The notes under the pieces are model-generated. The model did not search any database. It was given only the letters and a program-made list of their open reading frames with translations, and was not told where the DNA came from. From Antedon mediterranea (taxonomy: Eukaryota; Echinodermata; Crinoidea; Comatulida; Antedonidae), in NCBI RefSeq assembly GCF_964355755.1, contig NC_092670.1, positions 397,001 through 461,000 on the forward strand: a stretch of 64,000 nt of DNA. Reading direction: 5' to 3'. Both the position numbers and the translations under genes were made by a program. This document shows, piece after piece, positions 56,663 to 64,000 of the stretch; position 1 is the first letter of the stretch, and each line of letters starts with the position of its first letter.

Positions 56663-59600
56663 ATGGCTGAATTTGTACAACAAAGTATCGAAGAAGCTCT
56701 GCCAGAGCTTGAACAACTTGAAAGAGTCGGCCTATTTACAAATTCAGAGATTAAGTATGCATAGCTTTAAAATCCAGGCCGTTTTTATAAATTACCTAGG
56801 TAGGCCTTACGCTAGCCAGGCAGGGTCCGAGCGAGTTGGGTAGACCATCGCGGGCGTAGGTGCTCTTGTCCGGTAGGCCCTTTCAGTCTGGGATAGGCCT
56901 AGGCTAACTTTTGTTATATGAAAACATCGGTATAATACTCCATATAGTAGATTTTTAAGTTGTTATGTTATATTGGATTGGATATTATTTCACAAATTGA
57001 ATTATAATATTGTTATGCAGGTCAATAATTAAGAAAAAAAGAAGCTATGAGTATAGGTTGGTTCGTAGACAAAAAGAAAAAGACGATTTTCTACGTTATA
57101 TTCAGGTAAATATTTCTGATTTTTAGGAATCCGTAACTTAATTAAATACTCGTATAGAATTTGTAAACAATCTAAAATAACATGTACATGATTTCCTTTA
57201 TTTTAGTATGAAATAAGTCTGCTGACCCTGATTAAGACGAGACGAGAGGTAAAGTACAACTGAATACCACAATGTCTGTGTGTCATATTGATAACAAAGT
57301 ACAACTGAATACCACAATGTCTGTGTGTCATATTGATAACAAAGTACAACTGAATACCACAATGTCTGTGTGTCATATTGATAACAAAAAAGAAACAGAA
57401 TAATAAATACATTTAATAAATTTTATTTCAGAAAATCAGATATTTTTTCAAGAAAGAGGAAATTGAGTTTAATATTGTGTCCAGGGTTGCCAGGCTATTT
57501 AAGGTTGGTGCATCATCTCACTTTCTTCAAAGTACAATAAATACTCACAATCAAGATAATATATAGAAACACGTCAAGGGACACACAAGCTTCGGCTTTA
57601 TAAGTCTCAACATCAAGTAAATCACTTTTATACTTCAATAACTGTTTTGTACTTTATTTCAGAGGGCATGTACACTGTTTCCTGATGATCTCAACATTTG
57701 GTTGTCTTATATGGAATTCCTCAAAAAATGGGTAAAGTTGTTGTAAAGTCTTCTACACAATCCTGTAAATGTTCACTGTAATAATATCTATGCTTTGTAT
57801 TTATCTTACTATTTTTATTTCTGTTTTACAGAATAAGAAAATAATGTTAAGCAAGATGCTAACAAAGATGCTGAAAATCCATGGCAACAATCCAGGTATG
57901 TAGTAAAATCTGTGGTAACAATCCAGGTATGTAGTAAAATCCATGGTGACAATCCAGGTATGTAGTCAAATCTGTGGTAACAATCCAGGTATGTAGTAAA
58001 ATCCATGGTAACAATCCAGGTATGTAGTCAAATCCATGGTGACAATCCAGGTATGTAGTCAAATCTGTGGTAACAATCCAGGTATGTAGTAAAATCCATG
58101 GTAACAATCCAGGTATGTAGTCAAATCCATGGTGACAATCCAGGTATATTAGTGCTCTCTCACCAGGTCTGCTCACTCAATTTAATTATATTAAAATTGC
58201 TTGTTTAAATCCTAAGGTATGTGGATAATGGCATCCAAGTTTGAGATGGAGGATAACAACTCATCTGAGAATGCTCGAAGTCTCCTGCTGCGTGCCCTTC
58301 GACATCATCCAACATCTCAAAAGATATGGCAAGAGGTAATATTTTCAAAGTAGATTAAGTTAAAACTTTTCAAATGATTGTGTTTTTGTTTTCAAGGTTT
58401 TTATATTTGTTATTTTTTCTTATAGTATTTTCGAATGGAGCTTATGCACGCTGATAAAGTAAGTAAACTTACATTCAATATTTCATTCAACATTGATTGA
58501 CACTTCACCTCACTAACTTTACAAATAAATCTGTAAAATGTCTTTTATTTTAATAGATACGAAAACGCTGGGCCTTGCTGAAGCAAGGGAACATGAAAAC
58601 TGATGAAGAAGAGATGACAGATAATGTAATGGAAGGTCTAGCAGCCAAAGTAGTGTACAAGAAAGCATTGCAAGCCATCAGCAATGACGCCAACTTCCAC
58701 ATGTCCTTTATTCCTATTTTAAAGCAATTTGATTTTACACAAAAACTGGAAGATGAAATATATGCAGAGTAGGTTGACTGTATAGTTACTTCATTAAGGA
58801 TAAAAATGATACAATTACCAAATCAACAAATGAGGCATATTATTAATAATAATTAGGAATTTTTAAGTGCATAAAGCGTGTATTTGCTGCACATAAAAAC
58901 AAAAGTAATCCATGAAATAAATATAAAAAAAAGAAAATTAAAAATGAGAGTAACAGGCCATAAAATATATGGATCTTAACTGAGTTGAATGGTTTATCGA
59001 GGGTGAAATATTTATTAACTAGTATATAGAGTAAACATGAAACCTAGTCATTATTGTAAATACATGTTTTATCCCTGTGTAACAATGTTGTTGTTTTCAG
59101 TGTTCAAACAAGTCATCCATCAAATGAAATAGTGTGGGATGCTATTGCTAGGAGGTGTTTAACGTTGAAGACAGGTGAACAGGAGGGTAAGACAATGTAC
59201 AACAACTCATAATGATCATTTGTGATAATATTAAGTTAAATTGACATAGGATAAACTTAAAAGTGAGTTAATAATTTGTGTTTTTTACTTTGCTAGAGCT
59301 AGAAGAGCAGTGTTATAAAGTGTATGAAGAGGCTTCAACAAAGTTAAATACAGACAAGATATGGTGCTTATATGCTGCCTTTTGTCTAGAAAGAATTGAC
59401 CAAAATGGTTCCTCAAACCTCAAGGAAAAGGTACATAGAAAATAACATGCTTTTAAGAATTACATTATTCATTCAACATTAAGTCACCACATTATAACAT
59501 GTTATACAATTTTGTTGTTTTAACTTAGAGAGCTGAGCAAGCAACACAAGTTCTAACAACAGCTGGTAAACATAGCAAATTGTCTGTAGATATTTATAAC

Positions 59601-61823
59601 AAATGGGTGAGTTACATGATAAGTATATATATAGTAGTATATTAGGTGAGTCTATAGCATTTGTCTAAATTCAATACAAGTGTGGCATGAATTTAACCAT
59701 AAAATAGTAGTATATTAGGTGAGTCTATAGCATTTGTCTAAATTCAATACAAGTGTGGCATGAATTTAACCATAAAATTCATTATTTGGTTGTTTTTAAA
59801 GGTTCGCCTATTATTGAGACTTGGTATGTTAGAAAAAGCGACAGCAACGGCTGTCATGGCAACTGAAGCATATCAAGATAGTGTGGCTTTGTGGATTCAA
59901 AGGTTAACTCTTTATTCAGCATTACTAGAAACAGGTAAGTGAGGTCAAAGGTTAACTCTTCATTCAGCGTTAATAGAGACAGGTCAGCGAGGTCATGAAA
60001 TCAAACAAATAAAAAAGAAAAACATGCATATGTTTTTCCCACTGCTAAACAACTCTCATGAAATAGAACTATTACATACTAAAGTAGAAGGTTATTAAAT
60101 TAATAAATAATTACTAACAAACAATGTAATATTAAAACTAAAAGTACATTTAATTAATTTAATTGTAGGAGATAAAAGTAGTAAGAAGATGATGTGTCAG
60201 TTGATTGATGAAGCGGTTATGAAAGTTAGACCTGAGGTGAGTAACCCATAATTCTTCATTTGATTAATATAACCTGAAGTTTCGGAGATAATTGTCTCAT
60301 TTCCTCATTATTGTTTTCTGAACCGTGACCTTGTTAATTTCATGTGAATGATGGAATCAAGTTGATCTGTATCTTTTTACAAAAGAAAACATAATGTGTT
60401 CGCACTAAACTCTTGATTGTTGCTTTTGAAGGATGCCTTGTTGCTATGGGAATACAGTTTGAATTGGTATAAGAAGAATGATCCAGATAATGTAGAATTA
60501 ATAATGGAGGTAATATACCAGACATTACTGGAGAGGATCTAATGACATATTAATGGTCTTAATACAATATTAGAAAGTGGAAATAAAAGATTTTATGAAT
60601 GGATGAGGAATTTGAAAGAAATTATGAAATATAAAAATTAAAGTATTCTTTCTTCATAATATAATGATGGTGATATTCTATGGTACAATTTCTATAATAA
60701 TATAACTTTAATACAGTAATAAATGGCACAAAATAGTAAAACGTGCTCTGTCTAACAATGATGAAGCATGTTAATATATTATAATACAGTAATAAATGGC
60801 ACAAAATAGTAAAACGTGCTCTGTCTAACAATGATGAAGCGTGTTAATATATTATAATACAGTAATAAATGGCACAAAATAGTAAAACGTGCTCTGTCTA
60901 ACAATGATGAAGCGTGTTAATATATTATAATACAGTAATAAATGGCACAAAATAGTAAAACGTGCTGAGGGTAGCCTATTTAGTTAAAAATGATCACTAT
61001 AAACAAATGTGTTGGTCTTTGATTGATCTAGGGAAGGGGAGCGATAACATAATATTAATAGTCTTGTCAAAAATATATATCAAAATGGAGGATGGTGCAA
61101 CCCAAGAGCTACCAGCTCACACTTGAACAATAATTGCTAAATTGAAAAACCTATTTTTATTACCTGCAGAGAGGATTAAGTGAAAAGGCTGAAATCTCAA
61201 TGGTTTTTACAGAGCATTACTTAGACTGGGCTGTCTCACAAGGCATTGGTAAACTAAGGAAGGCTTACAAGAAATTGGTTAGCTCTCGACCTTTGCCACC
61301 TGCATTTTATCACAAATATATCAAAATAGAGTTGTCAGAGGTAAGTGTGTAAAGCCCTCTACACTATCAAACTTTATGTGACCAAAAAATGTGATGTGCC
61401 CATATATGGACATGATTATTATAACTACCATGTACTGTAGTGACATAAACATTTTGAAATTTACTAAGGAAAAATCTTGAAATGAATTTTTTTTAAAGGA
61501 GAATCCAAAAGTGGGAAGAATCAGAGCAGCTTATGAAGCCGCAGTTAAAGAAGCTGGCTCTACAAATCCAGGTACAGTTTGCAATCGACCATTTTAGATT
61601 CAACCAACAATTTTGATTTACTTATTGAAGCCTCAAATTGAATACCAAATTACTTTATCTCTCAGGACTATGGTTAGAATACATCCGTTTGGAAATGGAT
61701 CCTGCAATGGGAAAGCCAGAGATGGTGAGCAAGCTGCATTGGCGCGCTATGAAGGGACTTGATGGAAACTACACGGAAGAGTTTGTGACTAAATACACCT
61801 TACTTCAAGCAGGCCATTTGTAA
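56663..61823 (+). CDS. UTP6: UTP6, small-subunit processome component, 18 exons
   Basis: Exons: 56663-56754, 57021-57105, 57207-57248, 57432-57503, 57663-57731, 57832-57895, 58217-58335, 58426-58458, 58557-58768, 59101-59186, 59297-59430, 59529-59606, 59802-59934, 60169-60236, 60432-60509, 61170-61340, 61499-61571, 61666-61823. They total 1,767 nt, 588 codons plus stop, in phase (human about 597). This HAT-repeat (half-a-TPR) nucleolar protein is part of the U3 snoRNP/SSU processome for 18S rRNA maturation. Signatures include the N-terminus LPELEQLERVGLF, KRSYEYRLVRRQKEKDDFLR, FPDDLNIWLSYMEFLKKW, LLRALRHHPTSQKIWQEYF, RMELMHADKIRKRW and the C-terminal QAGHL. An AATAAA lies at 61871. Several introns carry arrays that touch or copy splice sites. 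Confidence 0.95.
57251..57388 (+). repeat. 45-bp tandem repeat abutting the UTP6 exon 3 donor
   Basis: Unit AAAGTACAACTGAATACCAC, AATGTCTGTGTGTCATATTG, ATAAC at 57251, 57296 and 57341. The first copy starts 2 bp after the donor GT. Confidence 0.88.
57865..58150 (+). repeat. 31-bp repeat of the UTP6 exon 6 end plus its donor site
   Basis: Each unit is AAAATCCATGGTAACAATCC then AG|GTATGTAGT, copying the last 20 or so bases of exon 6 (ATCCATGGCAACAATCCAG) and the donor. The real donor follows 57895; decoy donors follow 57926, 57957, 57988, 58019, 58050, 58081, 58112 and 58143 (exact 31-bp steps). The last is the weaker GTATAT. Reading past the real donor meets stops quickly (ATGTAG). Confidence 0.93.
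59635..59780 (+). repeat. 73-bp tandem duplication in UTP6 intron 12
   Basis: TAGTAGTATATTAGGTGAGT to GAATTTAACCATAAAAT occurs twice, nearly identical. It is intronic and ends about 20 bp before the exon 13 acceptor tract. Confidence 0.85.
59890..59990 (+). repeat. 48-bp duplication of the UTP6 exon 13 end and donor
   Basis: The exon 13 tail CAAAGGTTAACTCTTTATTC, then GAAACAG|GTAAGTGAGGT, is followed 48 bp later by CAAAGGTTAACTCTTCATTC and GAGACAG|GTCAGCGAGGT. The second donor, GTCAGC, is weaker. Read-through from the real donor hits TGA at once (GGTAAGTGA). Confidence 0.88.
60711..60966 (+). repeat. 73-bp tandem repeat in UTP6 intron 15, about 3.5 copies
   Basis: ATACAGTAATAAATGGCACA, AAATAGTAAAACGTGCTCTG recurs at 60711, 60784, 60857 and 60930. 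No relation to exon sequence. Confidence 0.9.
61352..61430. mobile_element. MITE fragment, CTCTGTCTACACTATCAAAC family
   Basis: CCCTCTACACTATCAAACTT, TATGTGACCAAAAAATGTGA and TGTGCCCATATATGGACATG match the left half of the family. The right half is lost. It begins about 12 bp after the UTP6 exon 16 donor. Confidence 0.7.
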
Positions 61824-63046
61824 AATGAAAATATCCAAGTTTAGTATGAATGTTTAAAGGTTGAAAGAGCAATAAAATATGTATGATCAACTACTCCATT
61901 GTGTTCTCACGAGTTTAGATTTGACACTTTAATAAAACTCAATATTATAACCACAAGTACTGTACTGAAGAGGGTGTCTAGACAACTTAGATTTCAGATA
62001 TATCTAGGTTTTCTAGAACAAGAAGAAGTAAAGGTGAATTTGAGCCCTGGAAAGTTAAATTGAAAGTAAAAAGTTCAATAACATTAATTTAATAACAGTT
62101 ATAAGCAAAACAATGAAGGAAACAATAAAACAAATAAATATATAATTCTTGTTCACATCGAAATGTTATATAATAGGTCCTGATGTACATCAATGTAACA
62201 GAAATGAATGAATTTATAAAATAACTGGAGAAATAAGGTATTTGAGCTTTTGTTGGAAAGTCTACTCTTATCACTGAATAGATCGTTCCATTATTATAAG
62301 AGGGGCCTACAAGGCTCTAGAGCCCATTGGAAATGGCTACTGATTATTTAAAAAAAAAATTAAATGAATATGGTTTAGTTTACTATCAAGGAAGACCTGT
62401 AGGCCCAGTACTGTACTAATAAATTGTACTGTATCCCTGAACTCTGGTGGTGGAGATTTAGTGGGCGTGGCTTTAGACGGACATATCTGATTGGTCCATT
62501 TGCGCGGGAAGTGAGTAGCGATGACCCACGTGGGAGAGAAGTGCGTTTATGATTATTTTGTATTTGTACAGTAGGTCTTTATTTCAGCTAGCTAGGCTAT
62601 GGTTCCATTAACTAGAACTGTAATAGGCTAACTCTATTTATTGTTTGTTGACTAGACAAATTGTAGATAAAGGTGTATTCTACCAGCCTCAGTCAGGGAA
62701 GAGTGAAAATGATTGTGCCTAGGCCAAGTAGGTCCAGTGACCTGACAATACACAATGCATTAAAAGGCAGTGAGATGGGCATACATGTTGCATTGCATGC
62801 AGTGTTGCCCTATAATACAGTAGGCCTAGAGTACTAATCTTCCTGTGGAAAATATTTGTCCATGTCAATTTTTTTTTTTGGTGTAGGAACTAAAAACCAT
62901 TTAATTTGTTTTTGACCCTGGTTTTCTACCTAGTTGTACTATCTGAATACTTTAGGTTTAAATATAATATTTATCAAACAATGTACATTATGGTAGTTAT
63001 AGTATAATAAAGTAATATATAGGCCTAAAAATATTTTTTTTTCCAG
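61824..63046 (+). other. UTP6 3' UTR and intergenic DNA, probable promoter of the last gene
   Basis: AATAAA at 61871-61876 is the likely UTP6 polyadenylation signal. Positions 62440-62540 are more GC-rich (GGGCGTGGCTTTAGACGGAC, GACCCACGTGGGAG with an E-box-like CACGTG) and may be the promoter of the next gene, whose first coding exon starts at an acceptor (TTTTTTTTTCCAG ending at 63046). A 5' untranslated exon is therefore expected in between. Confidence 0.5.
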
Positions 63047-63051
63047 AAACA

Positions 63052-63977
63052 ATGCCTTCATCTTTCTTCGAAAGCAATGATGTCGACGAGTGGAGCAGAG
63101 TATTGGGCATTTACAAACAGGTTCTACAACTTAAAGCTTCTCAAATAAAGAAACCTGGAGCAGGCAAAACTTTGATTGAGCTAGACTACTGGTAAAAATT
63201 ATAAAAATAAACAGCTAACAAGCCAGTTTTAACGCTTTTGGAGCTCTATCAAACCTTGTACAGTAATCTCATCCAACCAACTAACATGCACATTAAAATA
63301 AGCAATATTCAGTATTTTAAAAGGCCCCAACCACCCCATAAATTATTTATCCCCTCTCCCCCTACACCCCAAACTAAATATGAGTATAACGTGTTAGGGA
63401 CTTTGATATACATTTGTACTGTAGTACTATCTATACAAGTATACATAATTATACAGTTATTATAAGTTTGTTTTTTTTATAAAGGTACCAAGAAGAGTTA
63501 TTATAAGTTTGTTTTATTATAAAGGTACCAAGAAGAGTTATTATAAGTTTGTTTTATTATAAAGGTACCAAGAAGAGTTATTATAAGTTTGTTTTATTAT
63601 AAAGGTACCAAGAAGAGTTATTATAAGTTTGTTTTATTATAAAGGTACCAAGAAGAGTTATTATAAGTTTTTTTTTTATAAAGGTACCAAGAAGAGTTAT
63701 TATAAGTTTGTTTTATTATAAAGGTACCAAGAAGAGTTATTATAAGTTTGTTTTATTATAAAGGTACCAAGAAGAGTTATTATAAGTTTGTTTTATGATA
63801 AAGGTACCAAGAAGAGTTATTATAAGTTTGTTTTATTATAAAGGTACCAAGAAGAGTTATTATAAGTTTGTTTTATTATAAAGGTACCAAGAAGAGTTGA
63901 GTGGTGAAATCCAAAGCAGAAAAGATAAATACCTAACACATGCTGAACTGAGCAAACTAATGAAATGGAAACTGGCA
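63052..63977 (+). CDS. Conserved uncharacterised protein, first two coding exons (gene continues off the right edge)
   Basis: Exons 63047-63191 (ATG 63052) and 63884-63977 join in phase: MPSSFFESNDVDEWSRVLGI, then LIELDYW|YQEELSGEIQSR and HAELSKLMKWKLA, with a GTGAGT donor at 63978. The phrase Y-x-E-E-L ... L-T-x-x-E-L-x-x-L-M-x-W-K-L is, from memory, typical of a small conserved eukaryotic protein family without an assigned function. I do not recognise a domain with known activity. The intron between the exons is filled by a 40-bp repeat built on the exon 2 start. Confidence 0.75.
63470..63883 (+). repeat. 40-bp repeat of an exon start plus its acceptor site
   Basis: Unit TTATTATAAAG|GTACCAAGAAGAG, then TTATTATAAGTTTG. 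Acceptor-like AAAG|GTACC copies precede 63485, 63525, 63565, 63605, 63645, 63684, 63724, 63764, 63804 and 63844, ten decoys. The true exon starts at 63884, where GTACCAAGAAGAG continues as TTGAGTGGTG. In every decoy the continuation GAGTTATTATAA gives an in-frame TAA. Confidence 0.93.
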
Positions 63978-64000
63978 GTGAGTCTCCTGTAGTTCTCTAG

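Overview
This window is metazoan nuclear DNA: intron-rich genes, non-LTR retrotransposon fragments, MITE families and many satellite arrays. The AGGCCTA-rich base composition and the orthologue content suggest an invertebrate deuterostome, possibly an echinoderm. That placement is an inference from style and is not demonstrated.

Layout. 0-8.3 kb is transposon territory: a SANT/Myb-like exon on the minus strand, a 3.4-kb foldback element with a second palindromic element nested in it, and a decayed non-LTR reverse transcriptase. 8.5-13.4 kb is one exon encoding 55 contiguous C2H2 zinc fingers, all exactly 84 bp, with a recent 16-finger internal duplication. It is followed by decayed fingers and a 42-bp satellite (13.8-15.4 kb) whose unit contains the end of a local MITE. 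18.05-32.5 kb (+) is a complete 14-exon SLC5 family sodium/solute cotransporter (601 codons) whose introns are swollen by satellites, a Helitron-like tandem pair, LINEs and a SINE. 33-36.5 kb is a palindromic satellite. 37.5-44.1 kb (-) is a synaptotagmin-17 (B/K) orthologue of 444 codons. 44.6-46.5 kb is a non-autonomous hAT-type element with a perfect 8-bp target duplication. 47.4-56.4 kb (-) is DNAAF5 (838 codons, 9 exons). It is divergent from UTP6 (56.66-61.82 kb, +, 588 codons, 18 exons) across about 290 bp. The window ends in the first two exons of an uncharacterised conserved gene.

I rebuilt exons by hand from reading frame, GT/AG sites and family similarity. Every multi-exon model closes in phase. 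The neighbours do not form a pathway: the genes serve membrane transport, vesicle traffic, cilium assembly and ribosome biogenesis.

The most unusual pattern is that several intronic minisatellites are tandem copies of an exon edge together with its splice site. Examples are SLC5 exon 10 acceptor copies every 75 bp, UTP6 exon 6 donor copies every 31 bp, a UTP6 exon 13 donor duplicated once, and acceptor copies every 40 bp before exon 2 of the last gene. The authentic site is always the outermost copy next to the real exon, and use of a decoy would bring in a stop codon. Other arrays start within a few bases of a donor. This recurrent splice-edge amplification is my main candidate for something undescribed.
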